From positions 1,178,001 to 1,242,000 of the forward strand of contig NZ_CP041387.1 in NCBI RefSeq assembly GCF_007005445.1: a stretch of 64,000 nt of DNA, given 5' to 3'. The stretch comes from Rhodopseudomonas palustris (GTDB lineage Bacteria > Pseudomonadota > Alphaproteobacteria > Rhizobiales > Xanthobacteraceae). Made by a program: the position numbers and the translations under genes. Positions 53,565 to 63,020 of the stretch are shown here, in pieces (within the stretch, counting starts at the first letter, position 1; every line of letters begins with the position of its first letter). The notes beneath the pieces are model-generated. The model saw nothing but the letters and a program-made list of their open reading frames with translations, was not told the DNA's origin and did not search any database.

Positions 53565-54062
53565 ATGCGGAAACTGATTGCCGCTCTGCTTATCGTGGCC
53601 GCGACGGCCTTCGCGGCCCCGCTGGCGCACGCGGTGCAGCCCGACGAGGTGATGGCCGATCCGGCCAAGGAGGCGCGGGCGCGTGAATTGTCGCGCGAAC
53701 TGCGCTGCATGGTGTGTCAGAACCAGTCGATCGACGATTCCGACGCGACGCTGGCCAAGGATCTGCGCCTCCTGGTGCGCGAGCGGATCGCCGCCGGCGA
53801 CAGCAACAGGCAGGTGATCGACTATCTGGTGGAGCGCTACGGCGAGTTCGTGCTGCTGAAGCCGCGGTTCGAGCTGCACACGCTGCTGCTGTGGCTGGTG
53901 CCGCCGCTGGTGCTGGTCGGCGGCGGGCTCGGGCTGTGGCTGCACATCCGCCGCCGCGGCCGCGACACCGCCCGCGTCGGCGAAGCCCCGAAGCCGCTCA
54001 GCGCCGACGAGCAGGCGCGGCTGGACAAGCTGCTGGAGCAGGGGACGGACCGGGCTTCGTGA
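53565..54062 (+). CDS. ccmH: Cytochrome c maturation protein CcmH (CycL)
   Basis: 165 residues from the ATG at 53565. A signal peptide is present ([21 protein letters not shown]); the redox motif is [11 protein letters not shown] with C48 and C51, which reduces the CXXCH of apocytochrome c. A C-terminal membrane helix ([20 protein letters not shown]) anchors it. Fifth gene position in rhizobial cyc loci is occupied by degP; here degP comes only at 63021, after nine kilobases of other genes. Confidence 0.95.
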   Translation: MRKLIAALLIVAATAFAAPLAHAVQPDEVMADPAKEARARELSRELRCMVCQNQSIDDSDATLAKDLRLLVRERIAAGDSNRQVIDYLVERYGEFVLLKPRFELHTLLLWLVPPLVLVGGGLGLWLHIRRRGRDTARVGEAPKPLSADEQARLDKLLEQGTDRAS

Positions 54063-54163
54063 TCAGACCGCAGGGTTTGGCGCTTCGGTAAATCATCCCG
54101 GGTCGCCGCCGCCGAACGCAGCTTGGCACCCCAGCGGAGACCGGCGACGAGGGGAGCGGTGCG

Positions 54164-54880
54164 GTGGGCCAAGACGCGAGTCCCGTGTTCTCCGCCAGAG
54201 GCCTGTGCAAGACCTACGGGTCTGGCGAGGCGATCGTCTATGCGCTGCGCGACCTCGACCTCGACATCTGGAACGGCGAATTCGTCGTGCTGCTGGGTCC
54301 GTCTGGATCCGGCAAATCGACCCTGCTCAACATTCTTGGCGGGCTCGACGCGCCGACCTCCGGGCACGCCAGCTGGCGCGACCACGAGTTGACCGGCGCG
54401 AGCGAAGCGGAATTGACGCGCTACCGGCGCGAGCACGTCGGGTTCGTGTTCCAGTTCTACAATCTCATCCCGAGCCTCACGGTCGAAGAGAACGTCGGAC
54501 TGGTGGCAAGCATCGCCGAAAATCCGATGAAGCCGGTCGAGGCGCTGGCGCTGGTCGGTCTCTCGCATCGGCTCCGGCACTTCCCATCGCAGCTCTCGGG
54601 CGGCGAGCAGCAGCGCGTCGCAGTCGCCCGCGCCATCGTCAAACGGCCGGATGCGCTGCTGTGCGACGAGCCGACTGGCGCGCTCGATGTCGAGACCGGC
54701 AAGCTGGTACTGGCTGCGCTCGCTCGGGCCAATGCCGACCTCGGGGCCACCACCATTGTCATCACCCACAATTCGGCGATCGCCGGCATGGCCAACCGGG
54801 TGCTGCGGCTCGGCCATGGCCGGATCGTCGCCGACGAGCGCAACACCACGCTGTTGCGGCCCGAGGAGCTGAGCTGGTGA
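54164..54880 (+). CDS. ABC transporter ATP-binding protein (MacB/LolD type)
   Basis: 238 residues from a GTG at 54164. Walker [13 protein letters not shown] signature [15 protein letters not shown], Walker [14 protein letters not shown]-loop [12 protein letters not shown]. It is the LolD/MacB-type NBD that pairs with FtsX-like permeases. Its stop overlaps the GTG start of the permease gene (GTGA at 54877). Confidence 0.95.
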   Translation: MGQDASPVFSARGLCKTYGSGEAIVYALRDLDLDIWNGEFVVLLGPSGSGKSTLLNILGGLDAPTSGHASWRDHELTGASEAELTRYRREHVGFVFQFYNLIPSLTVEENVGLVASIAENPMKPVEALALVGLSHRLRHFPSQLSGGEQQRVAVARAIVKRPDALLCDEPTGALDVETGKLVLAALARANADLGATTIVITHNSAIAGMANRVLRLGHGRIVADERNTTLLRPEELSW

Positions 54881-57225
54881 GTATCCTCGACCGCAAGCTG
54901 CGGCGCGATCTGTGGGCGATGCGTGCGCAGGTGCTGTCGGTCGCCTTGCTGCTCGGCGCCGGCGTCGCCGTGCTGATCGGCTCGGTCTCGACCTATCTTT
55001 CATTGCGGACGGCGCAGGAGGAGTACTACCGGACCAGCCGGTTCGCCGATCTGTGGGTGGAGCTGGAGCGGGCTCCGAGCACGGTGTCGGCGACGATTGC
55101 GGCGCTGCCTGGCGTCGGCATCGCCGAGCCCCGCGTCGTCAAGGACGTGCGCGTTGAGTGGGAGCGCTCGGATCTGTCGGTCGCCGGCGCCATCGTCTCG
55201 CTTCCGAGGCCAGGCCAGCCGTCGCTGAACCGGCTCGATCGCGTCAAGGGACGATGGCTCGATCCGGCACGGCTCGACGAGGTGCTCGTCAACGCCGGTT
55301 TCGCCAGCACCTGGGGCGTCAATCCGGGCGACACCATCCGCGTCATCCTCAACGGCAGGGTCGAGACGTTCCGGATCGCCGGCATCGTGCATTCGCCGGA
55401 GTACATCTACGCGGCCCGGCCCGGCAATCCGCTGCCGGACGACCGGACCTTCGTGGTGCTGTGGGCCAACGACGATGCCGTCGCCGCTGCGTTCGACATG
55501 AAGGGCGCCTTCAACAACCTCGTGCTGACGCTGGCGCCGGGCGCCTCGGCTTTGGCGGTGGCGGCGCAGGTCGATGCGCAGCTCGACCGCTACGGCGGCC
55601 GCGGCGCCTACGAGCGTCGCGATCAAGCCTCGCACCGCTTTCTCGCCGACGAGCTTGCCGAACAGCGGACGCTGGCGATCTTCGTGCCGGTGATCTTCTT
55701 CGGCATCGCTTCGTTCCTGCTGAACGTGCTGATCGGGCGGCTGGTCGACGCCCAGCGCGAGCAGATCGCCGCCCTGAAGGCGCTGGGTTTTCCATCGATG
55801 CCGATCGCCATGCACTATCTCAAATTGGTCGGATCGATCTGCGCGCTCGGGGCGGTGCTCGGCGTGCCGGCCGGCCATTGGTACGCGCTCAGCATGATCG
55901 AAGCCTACCGGCCATTCTTTCGATTCCCCGACCTGCCGCTCACCATGCCCATGTGGGTGCCGATGCTCGCGATCGGCGCCGGCGCCGCAATGGCCGCGGC
56001 GGGAGCTTTGGCCGCGGTTCGCCGGGTGTTGCGGCTGAAGCCGGCAGAAGCGTTGCGGTCCGAAACGCCCGCTGCGTTCAGTCGGGCGATCGTCGGGCCA
56101 ACGCTGCCGCCGGCGGTGAAGATGACGATCCGCGGCTTGCTGGGCCGCCCGGTCCGCTCGCTGCTGACGATCTTCGGCCTGGCGTTCGCGGTCCCAATGG
56201 TGGTGCTCGGCCTGTTCTGGTGGGATGCCCTCGACTACATGGTCCAGGTCCAGTTCGACGGCATCGAGCGGGCCGACGCCGTCGTCACTTTCACCGATCC
56301 ACGGTCGAGCCGATCGCTGCGAGAGATCGCATCCCTCGACGGCGTGTCGCTGGTCGAAGGACAGCGGATCGTTCCGGTTCGTCTACGTGCCGGCAACCGG
56401 ACCTATCGTCTGGTGCTGACCGGGATCGCCCCGGACAGCGAACTACGCGTGCCGCGCACCGCTTCGCTGCAGCCGGCGGCGATTCCCGCCGACGGAATCA
56501 TCTTGAGCAAGGGGCTCGCCGAACGGCTCGGCGTCGTACCGGGTGACGACATTCTGGTCGAGACGCTGGAAGGGCGGCGGCAGACTCGGACGGCCGCGGT
56601 GGTGTCGTTGATCGAGGACGTGCTCGGCTACAGCGCTTACATGAACCGCGTTGCACTCAACCGACTGATGCGGGAGGACGATCTCGTTTCGCAGGCCGCA
56701 CTGCGGGTCGATCCGAAGCATGCCGACGCGGTATGGAAGCGACTGGCCGAGCGGCCGCGCGTGCTCGCCACGTCGGTCAAACGGGTCTGGCTACAGCTGT
56801 TCAACGAGAAGGTCGCCGCCGTCGTCACCATTGCCGCGGTGGTGCTGACGCTGTTCGGCGTGATCATCGCCGTCGGCGTGGTTTACAATTCGGCCCGCGT
56901 CTCTTTGCAGGAGCGGGCTTGGGAGCTGGCGAGCCTGCGCATTCTCGGCTTCACCCGCGCCGAGGTTTCGCGCATTCTGCTGGCAGAACTCGCGATCGCC
57001 ACCGGGATCGCGATTCCACTTGGTCTGGCGATGGCGCAGGGGATCGTGACTGTGCTGATGACGTTGCGAAGCAACGAGAGCTTTACAATTCCCCCCGTGG
57101 TGAGCCCGGCGACGTTCGCGACTGCGGCGCTGGTGGTGCTGGGGGCCGGGGTCGGCAGCGCGCTCCTGGTTCGCCGCCGGATCGACCGGCTCGATCTGGT
57201 CGCCGTTCTGAAGACGCGGGACTGA
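54877..57225 (+). CDS. FtsX-like ABC transporter permease (large)
   Basis: 782 residues from the GTG at 54877. An N-terminal helix ([24 protein letters not shown]) is followed by an extracytoplasmic MacB-like domain, then two FtsX membrane units: about 265-385 and the C-terminal one after about 640 ([45 protein letters not shown], then [20 protein letters not shown]). Such two-module permeases export lipids or peptides. Coupled to the ATPase gene before it and the HlyD-type adaptor one base after it. Confidence 0.9.
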   Translation: MSILDRKLRRDLWAMRAQVLSVALLLGAGVAVLIGSVSTYLSLRTAQEEYYRTSRFADLWVELERAPSTVSATIAALPGVGIAEPRVVKDVRVEWERSDLSVAGAIVSLPRPGQPSLNRLDRVKGRWLDPARLDEVLVNAGFASTWGVNPGDTIRVILNGRVETFRIAGIVHSPEYIYAARPGNPLPDDRTFVVLWANDDAVAAAFDMKGAFNNLVLTLAPGASALAVAAQVDAQLDRYGGRGAYERRDQASHRFLADELAEQRTLAIFVPVIFFGIASFLLNVLIGRLVDAQREQIAALKALGFPSMPIAMHYLKLVGSICALGAVLGVPAGHWYALSMIEAYRPFFRFPDLPLTMPMWVPMLAIGAGAAMAAAGALAAVRRVLRLKPAEALRSETPAAFSRAIVGPTLPPAVKMTIRGLLGRPVRSLLTIFGLAFAVPMVVLGLFWWDALDYMVQVQFDGIERADAVVTFTDPRSSRSLREIASLDGVSLVEGQRIVPVRLRAGNRTYRLVLTGIAPDSELRVPRTASLQPAAIPADGIILSKGLAERLGVVPGDDILVETLEGRRQTRTAAVVSLIEDVLGYSAYMNRVALNRLMREDDLVSQAALRVDPKHADAVWKRLAERPRVLATSVKRVWLQLFNEKVAAVVTIAAVVLTLFGVIIAVGVVYNSARVSLQERAWELASLRILGFTRAEVSRILLAELAIATGIAIPLGLAMAQGIVTVLMTLRSNESFTIPPVVSPATFATAALVVLGAGVGSALLVRRRIDRLDLVAVLKTRD

Positions 57226-57226
57226 G

Positions 57227-58420
57227 ATGCCGCGAGTCGTCACTTTCCTGTCGATCGTCGTGGCGGTGCTCGCCGCCGCCGCGCTGCTGTATTGGGCGTT
57301 CCGGCCTGCAGCGGTACCTGTCGACGTGGCGACCGTGTCGCGCGGGTCGTTCACGGCCACCGTCGAAGAAGACGGCAAGACCCGGATCCGCAACCGCTAC
57401 GTGGTGTCGAGCCCGCTGGCCGGCCGTCTGCTGCGGCTCGATCTCAAGCCGGGCGACTCGGTCGAGGCCGATGCGCGGGTGGCGACGCTGCTGCCGACCG
57501 CCTCTCCGATGCTCGATCCGCGCACCCGGCAGGAGTTGGAAGAACGGCTCGGTGCGGCCGAGGCGTCGATGCAGGAGGCACAAGCCCGGCTGGACCGGGC
57601 GAATGACCAGGAGGCGCAGGCCCGGCGCGACCTCGAGCGGGTTCGCGCGCTGCAGCAGAAGGGCGCCGCCACCAATCAGCAGCTCGAGCGCGAGGAGCTG
57701 GCGCTTCGCGTCGCCGAGCGTGACCGCGTCGCCGCCGAGCTGCGGCGCCACGCCACCGAACACGAGCGCGATCAGACCAAGGCACTGATGCTGCGTGCAA
57801 CCGCGACGTCGCCCCCGGCGGAGCAGTGGGACATCACCGCGCCGGTGGCGGGACGGGTGCTGCACGTCATGCAGGAAAGCGAGACGGTGGTCGCCGCCGG
57901 GGCTCCGCTGATCGAGATCGGCGATCCGCACGACCTCGAAATCATCGCCGATGTGCTGACCACCCAGGCCGTCGAGATCAAACCGGGCGCCGCGGTGATG
58001 ATCGACCGCTGGGGCGGGCCGGGCTTGCTTCAAGGACGCGTGCGGTTTGTCGAGCCTGCCGCTTTCACCAAAGTGTCGGCGCTCGGCGTCGAAGAGCAGC
58101 GCGTCTGGGTGGTCGCCGACATCATGTCGCCGCGCGAACTCTGGTCCGGCCTCGGCGACAACTATCGGATCGATGCGCGGTTCACCGTGGCCGAAATCCC
58201 GGACGCGACCGTGGTCCCCGAGGGCGCACTGTTCCGCCGACACGACGGCTGGGCCGCCTTCGTGGTGCAGGACGGCGTCGCGCGGGAATGCGCGGTCGAA
58301 CTGATCCGCCGGTCCGGCCGGTTGGCGGCAGTGGCTTCGGGCCTGCAGCCCGGCCAGCAGGTGGTGGTGTTTCCACCGAGCACGCTGAGCGACGGCGCCG
58401 CCGTCACGACCCGCCGGTAG
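57227..58420 (+). CDS. Periplasmic adaptor protein (HlyD/MFP family)
   Basis: 397 residues. N-terminal membrane anchor (VVTFLSIVVAVLAAAALLYWAFRP), then a barrel-sandwich half (TVEEDGKTRIRNRYVVSSPLAGRLLRLDLKPGDSVEADARVATL), a long coiled-coil hairpin (about 100-175, rich in E/R/A), and the other half (TAPVAGRVLHVMQESETVVAAGAPLIEIGDP). Links the inner-membrane permease to an outer-membrane channel, which is not in the window. Confidence 0.92.
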   Translation: MPRVVTFLSIVVAVLAAAALLYWAFRPAAVPVDVATVSRGSFTATVEEDGKTRIRNRYVVSSPLAGRLLRLDLKPGDSVEADARVATLLPTASPMLDPRTRQELEERLGAAEASMQEAQARLDRANDQEAQARRDLERVRALQQKGAATNQQLEREELALRVAERDRVAAELRRHATEHERDQTKALMLRATATSPPAEQWDITAPVAGRVLHVMQESETVVAAGAPLIEIGDPHDLEIIADVLTTQAVEIKPGAAVMIDRWGGPGLLQGRVRFVEPAAFTKVSALGVEEQRVWVVADIMSPRELWSGLGDNYRIDARFTVAEIPDATVVPEGALFRRHDGWAAFVVQDGVARECAVELIRRSGRLAAVASGLQPGQQVVVFPPSTLSDGAAVTTRR

Positions 58421-58492
58421 GTGATCGGCGTGAAGCCGCCGGCGGTGCTGTTCGGCGTCCTCCGGCGCGAAGGCTGGTGGCCGAAACAAAGA

Positions 58493-58516
58493 ACCCGGCC
58501 GCCGGAGCGGCCGGGT
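58493..58516. terminator. Terminator hairpin between convergent genes
   Basis: A perfect 10-bp stem (ACCCGGCCGC and complement) with a CGGA loop lies between the adaptor gene and the minus-strand formamidase. Flanking A/T-poor sequence gives no clear U-tract on either strand, though AAACAAAG precedes it, so in the minus direction a short U-run is present. It may serve both genes. Confidence 0.75.
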
Positions 58517-58545
58517 CTGCCTTGGGATGACGAGATCGGTGGGAG

Positions 58546-59568
58546 CTACTCCGCCGCGATCGGCTTCGGCATCGGGCCGAGCTTGACGCCGTCCGGATAA
58601 TACTTCCAGCCGTCGCGGACCTTGATCTTGTCGTCCCAGGGAAGCTTGTAGTTGCCTTCGGCGAGGTCGCGCACCCAGGTCAGATAGTTCGCCTTCTCGC
58701 CGCCGGGTTTGCCGACATAGGCGCGGCAGCCGAGATTGAAGATGTTGTTCTCCAGCGCCCAGTGCTCGCGCGCCTTGTCGACGAGGCGCGGGAACAGCTC
58801 GGCGGTGACGATCTCCCAGGGGTTACGATGGCCCTGCTGGATGACGTTGCCGTCGTAATTGCACACCGTGCCTTCGCCGAAGTAGTAGAACACCCCGTCG
58901 TAGCCGGCGAGGTTCACCGACATGGTGTACATCAGGTTCTGCCAGGCGTTGGTGCGGTTGGTCCAGATCCACTGATCGTTGACCTGGGTCGAATAGCCGG
59001 AGATCCGGATGTAGACGTTGGCGCCCTTGTAGGCGGCCTCGCGCGCCAGCTCGGGGAACATGCCGTCGTGGCAGATGCACACCGCCAGCTTGGCGCCCTT
59101 CGGACCTTCGCACACCGGCATCCCGTAATTGCCCGGCGACCACGGCTCGATCGGCACCCACGGCTGCAGCTTGCGATAATGCAGCGCCAGTTCGCCGTCG
59201 GCGTTGATGATGATCGCGGTGTTGAACGGCGGCAGCGACGGATCGTCGTTACGCTCCATCAGCGAGAACACGCCCCACACCTTGTTGCGCTTGCACGCCG
59301 CCTTGAACGCGCCGATCTCCGGCGAATCCACCGTCAGCAGCATCTCGTCGTAGGTCCAGATCGCGGTGTTGAGGCCCTGCGTCGAGTACTCCGGGAACAC
59401 GATCAGATCGAGGTCGGGGTAGCCGGCTTTGGTGGTGTCGACCGCGCGGCAGATCTGCTTCACCTGGGTCTGGATGTCCGCCGGACCGGTGACCACCGGC
59501 ACGGGATATTGGATCATCGCGACGAGCAGGGCTTCGTCCCACGCGCTTACGCTTCCGGTACTTGCCAT
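58546..59568 (-). CDS. amiF: Formamidase (AmiF type)
   Basis: 340 residues from the ATG at 59568; a GTG just upstream is the only alternative. It hydrolyses formamide to formate and ammonia. The nitrilase-family triad sits exactly at the residue numbers reported for Helicobacter pylori AmiF: E60 in VFPEYS, K133 in HYRKLQPW, and C166 in VCICHDG. Conserved blocks such as [13 protein letters not shown] and [19 protein letters not shown] hold along the whole length. Same strand as, and downstream of, the CobW-family gene. Confidence 0.93.
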   Translation of the reverse strand: MASTGSVSAWDEALLVAMIQYPVPVVTGPADIQTQVKQICRAVDTTKAGYPDLDLIVFPEYSTQGLNTAIWTYDEMLLTVDSPEIGAFKAACKRNKVWGVFSLMERNDDPSLPPFNTAIIINADGELALHYRKLQPWVPIEPWSPGNYGMPVCEGPKGAKLAVCICHDGMFPELAREAAYKGANVYIRISGYSTQVNDQWIWTNRTNAWQNLMYTMSVNLAGYDGVFYYFGEGTVCNYDGNVIQQGHRNPWEIVTAELFPRLVDKAREHWALENNIFNLGCRAYVGKPGGEKANYLTWVRDLAEGNYKLPWDDKIKVRDGWKYYPDGVKLGPMPKPIAAE

Positions 59569-59689
59569 CACTTGGCTCCATGTAACATTGTAACGTCGTG
59601 GGTTATGGATCCGGAGTGGCAGCAGACGAATACGTCGTTCTACGTAACGGCCTTCGTAATCTTGAGCAGGGTGGTCGCCGGTTGACGGG

Positions 59690-60928
59690 TCAGGCCGCGT
59701 CGGTGACGCGCCGCCATCCCGGAAACGGGTCGGGCAGGTGACGGTAGCTGTTCGGATCGAACGTCTCGGCGCTCGGCGGCTCGGCCAGGCAGCGCTCCAG
59801 CATGGTGGTGATGCGGGCGCGGCTCATCGTCCCGAGCATGCCGATGAACACGATCTGCTGGCGCCGGTCGCCGTACACCGGGTCGAACTTGGCCTTGACC
59901 TGCGCCTGCACCGCCGGGTCGGACGGCCAGCGCGACGGCGGCACCGCGGCCCACCAGAAGCCGAGCGGCTTGGTGGTGGCCAGAGCGCCGGCGAGGCTGA
60001 ATTCGCCGACCCAGTCGGGCCGCGTCGCCAGCCAGAAATGCCCCTTGGCGCGGATGACGCCGGGCAGCGGCGTCTGCAGGAATTCGTTGAAGCGCTCCGG
60101 GATCAGCGGCCGGCGCGCCTCCCAGACGAAGCTGGTGACGCCGTATTCGGCGTCCTCCGGGACATGGTCGGCGAAGCCGTACAGCTCCTTGAACCACATC
60201 GGGTGCTGATGGGCGCGTTCGAAGTCGAACAGGCCGGTGTCGAAGATCTGGTCCGGCGACACCCGGCTGTAGTCGGTCTCGATCAGTCGGGCGTCGGGAT
60301 TGAGCGCGTGGATGATGGCCCGCGCCGCCTCGCGCTGCGCGGGCGTGGCGTCCGAGACCTTGTTCATGACGACGATGTCGGCGAACTCGATCTGCTCGAC
60401 CAGCAGATTGACCAGGGTGCGCTCGTCGCCTTCGCCCGCGGTCTCGCCGCGGTCGGCGAGAAAGTCGGTCGACGAATAGTCCTTCAGCAGATGGACGGTG
60501 TCGACCACCGTCACCATGGCGTCGAGACGTGCGATGTCGGACAGGCTGTCGCCGTCCTCCTGGCGAAACTCGAAGGTCGCGGCGACCGGCAGCGGCTCCG
60601 ACACCCCGGTGCTCTCGATCAGCAGGTAGTCGAACCGGCGTTCGTCGGCGAGGCGGCGGACCTCGTTCAGCAGATCCTCGCGCAGCGTGCAGCAGATGCA
60701 GCCATTGGTGAGCTCCACCAGCTTTTCCTCGGAGCGGCTGAGCGTGGTCTCCTCGCGCACCAGATCGGCGTCGATGTTGACCTCGCTCATGTCGTTGACG
60801 ATCACCGCGACCCGCCGGCCGTCGCGGTTGTTGAGCACGTGATTGAGCAGCGTGGTCTTGCCGGACCCGAGGAATCCCGACAGCACCGTGACCGGCAGGC
60901 GATCGTCAGACGTTTGCGGCTTGGACAC
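59690..60928 (-). CDS. CobW/COG0523 GTPase, putative zinc metallochaperone
   Basis: 412 residues. P-loop [13 protein letters not shown] (about 18-30), the CxCC metal motif NGCICC (C77, C79, C80), and the G-domain boxes DTVHLL and VMNKVSDA. The C-terminal CobW_C domain has [13 protein letters not shown] and the conserved [10 protein letters not shown]. Members load zinc onto client proteins, and the best-known are induced in zinc starvation. A Zur-like box lies 19 bases before its start codon, supporting zinc control. The formamidase gene follows, so the two may be co-regulated. Confidence 0.9.
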   Translation of the reverse strand: MSKPQTSDDRLPVTVLSGFLGSGKTTLLNHVLNNRDGRRVAVIVNDMSEVNIDADLVREETTLSRSEEKLVELTNGCICCTLREDLLNEVRRLADERRFDYLLIESTGVSEPLPVAATFEFRQEDGDSLSDIARLDAMVTVVDTVHLLKDYSSTDFLADRGETAGEGDERTLVNLLVEQIEFADIVVMNKVSDATPAQREAARAIIHALNPDARLIETDYSRVSPDQIFDTGLFDFERAHQHPMWFKELYGFADHVPEDAEYGVTSFVWEARRPLIPERFNEFLQTPLPGVIRAKGHFWLATRPDWVGEFSLAGALATTKPLGFWWAAVPPSRWPSDPAVQAQVKAKFDPVYGDRRQQIVFIGMLGTMSRARITTMLERCLAEPPSAETFDPNSYRHLPDPFPGWRRVTDAA

Positions 60929-60946
60929 AGTCCACCTCAGGATGAT

Positions 60947-60963
60947 ATGTTATAACATAACAT
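60947..60963. promoter_or_regulatory. Zur-box-like palindrome
   Basis: ATGTTATAACATAACAT has 7-base arms around a 3-base centre, and matches the Zur-type consensus ATGTTATA-N-TATAACAT at all but one defined position. It lies 19 bases upstream of the CobW-type GTPase start, well placed for repression by zinc-loaded Zur. Confidence 0.75.
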
Positions 60964-61202
60964 TCCTAGTGTGCAGGCCGGCAGGGAGTCAAGCAGGGTG
61001 CGCGGCATCGCGTGATTGATCCACCGTTGCGGTGATTTTGCTCGTCGAGGGGATGAATCAAACGAAGCGACTGCGCAGATGCGTTGGTTCGCAGCGCAAT
61101 CAGCCGCATCCCCCACGGCGCATAGCAGCCGGCGCGAGGCCGTGACCGGCCTCGCGTGGATTGGTTCGGGAGTGAGCGCGGGCGGCAGGGCCGCCGCGAA
61201 TG

Positions 61203-61691
61203 TCAGAACGGCACGATTTCCATCGGCAGCGGCTTGCCGGCCTTGTGCAGCGCGATCCAGCGGTGCAGTTCGGCGACGTGGCCGCTTTCCTCGGCGACGA
61301 ACTCCTTGGCCAGCATCTTGATCTCGGGGTTGTCGGTGGTGTCGAGCACGTTCTTGTACCAGTCGAACGCGCCGGTCTCGGCCTCCAGCGCGATCTGCAG
61401 CGCGAGGTCACGGCCGATGAACGGGTCGGTGCCCCAGATCGCCGCGGCCTCCGGGCTCTCCAGGCCGGGCCATTTGAAATCACCGGGTTCCATCTGCGGA
61501 ATGTCGCGGAAGCCGGCGCGCGCCTGCGCGTCGGCCTGATGCATCCGCGAGTAGTCCGCGAGCTGGCGGAACAGCTTCGATACTTCCTTGTTGCCGCAAC
61601 TATCCATCGCGTCGGCGAGCTGACCGAACCGCAGCGCGGCTTCCTGCTCGAGCTTGATCGAATGCGCCAGAAACTCTTCGACTGTTTCCAT
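61203..61691 (-). CDS. Ferritin-like diiron protein (erythrin type, no rubredoxin domain)
   Basis: 162 residues. Two EX(n)ExxH-type metal helix pairs are visible: SIKLEQEAALRFGQLADAM with LADYSRMHQADA, and ALEAETGAFDWYKNVLD with VAEESGHVAELHRW. These supply the Glu and His ligands of a diiron site. The C-terminal CxxC rubredoxin domain of true rubrerythrin is absent. Proposed role: peroxide or iron handling. It lies 53 bases after a longer ferritin-like gene on the same strand. Confidence 0.85.
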   Translation of the reverse strand: METVEEFLAHSIKLEQEAALRFGQLADAMDSCGNKEVSKLFRQLADYSRMHQADAQARAGFRDIPQMEPGDFKWPGLESPEAAAIWGTDPFIGRDLALQIALEAETGAFDWYKNVLDTTDNPEIKMLAKEFVAEESGHVAELHRWIALHKAGKPLPMEIVPF

Positions 61692-61744
61692 CGTCGTCTC
61701 TCCTTGTTCGGCCGTCGCCGGAGCGACGACGGCCGTCGCTGTCG

Positions 61745-62653
61745 TCAGGCGATCTCCGCAGCCTTGGCGGCGTGCTTGAGCGACCATTCCTCCTGGGTGA
61801 TCCAGGCCTCGAGAATGCGGACGTGCTCGGCTTCTTCGTTGACGAATTCCTTGGCCGCCGCGGCGACCTCGGAAGACTTGGTGGTGGCCTCGACCGCGCG
61901 ATAAAACTCGTAGCCGCGACGCTCGCCCTGCAGCGCCGCCTTCAGCGCGCCGAGCCGGGTCAGCGTGGTATCGGACGCCCACACCGCGGCGCGCTCCGGC
62001 GTGGCGTGATCGGGCCAGGCGTAGTCCGGCGGCACGTTCTTGCTGAGATCGATACTGCCGGCGCGTGACTTCACTTCGGCCAGATGCATCCGCGAGAACT
62101 CGGCGAGCTGTGCGAACAGTTTCGCCACCGGCGCGTTGCCGGCATCCGCCATCGCCTTGGCGAGACTGTCGTAGTGCAGCGCGGCGTCTTCCTCGACCTT
62201 GGCGGCGTAGCTGAAGAAGTCCGGCAGGGTGTTGATCTCCATGCCGCCTTTGTAGTGCGCGGCGGCGGGTGTCACCGCCATACGTTGCGGCTTGGTCTTG
62301 TCGCCCTCGAACTTGACCAGGATGTCTTCGTTGCGCACGAAGCACTGGCAGGCGAGGCGATAGCGCGGCGGGACGTCGTTGACCTCGGCCTCGACGATCT
62401 CTTCCTTGGAGATCTTGCCGAGCTGGCGCAGCACTTCCTTTTCCTTTTCGGTCAGCGCCACCGCCGCTTTGGCCTTCGGATTGAAATGCTCGACCTGCAC
62501 CAGGCAGGAACCGCATTCGCCGTCCTGGCAGTCGAACGGAATCGGAATGTTGTGCGATTTCGCAACCGCCAGAATGGTCCCGCGATCGCCCGCCACCGCA
62601 TACACGGTGACGTCCTTCGCCATGACCGGGGATGAGAAGGTAATGTTCGCCAC
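61745..62653 (-). CDS. Fusion of [2Fe-2S] ferredoxin and ferritin-like domains
   Basis: 302 residues from a GTG at 62653, chosen because AGGAGA lies seven to eight bases before it. N-terminal ferredoxin (about 12-110): FDCQDGECGSCLVQV gives three cluster cysteines, and CQCF supplies the fourth, as in plant/adrenodoxin-type [2Fe-2S] proteins. C-terminal ferritin-like part (about 150-302): EEDAALHYDSLAKAM with EFSRMHLAEV, and LQGERRGYEFYRAV with EEAEHVRILEAW. The fusion may feed electrons directly to the diiron site; the partner reductase is not in the window. Confidence 0.83.
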   Translation of the reverse strand: MANITFSSPVMAKDVTVYAVAGDRGTILAVAKSHNIPIPFDCQDGECGSCLVQVEHFNPKAKAAVALTEKEKEVLRQLGKISKEEIVEAEVNDVPPRYRLACQCFVRNEDILVKFEGDKTKPQRMAVTPAAAHYKGGMEINTLPDFFSYAAKVEEDAALHYDSLAKAMADAGNAPVAKLFAQLAEFSRMHLAEVKSRAGSIDLSKNVPPDYAWPDHATPERAAVWASDTTLTRLGALKAALQGERRGYEFYRAVEATTKSSEVAAAAKEFVNEEAEHVRILEAWITQEEWSLKHAAKAAEIA

Positions 62654-63020
62654 GTCGTACTCTCCTGTCGTCAGGGGTTGATCGACGCCCTTGCCGGCGC
62701 CCTCCGGCAGCGCCTTGGCAAGAACCAGGCCAGTAACGATCACTAAGTAATTCAGTTAGTTGCAGGGCTGGAGCGGGCGGCGGCTGCGACCAAAGGCGGA
62801 TCGGATTCCCGACACGAATGTACGAACGGCGACAATGTCGCGGCCGGGAGCGGGACGGGAAGCGACCATCCGTCGCGGCGCGACGGGGCCGAATACCGCC
62901 AAAATTACAAAAGTTTAATTCCCTCGCCAGAGCGCCGTAAGGCGACGGGCCCCATCTTCGGAGCAACGGTGCTGATCAGTTCGGTACCTTCAGTTTCAAC
63001 CGTCTTCGGAGATATTCTCA
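62654..63020. promoter_or_regulatory. Divergent intergenic region (ferritin-like operon and degP)
   Basis: 367 bases between two divergent genes. An imperfect palindrome, ACTAAGTAATTCAGTTAGT (62742-62760), lies 89 bases upstream of the ferredoxin-fusion start and is in the only AT-rich spot of the region; it might bind a redox or iron regulator, which is not identified. No gene was recognised here. Confidence 0.4.
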
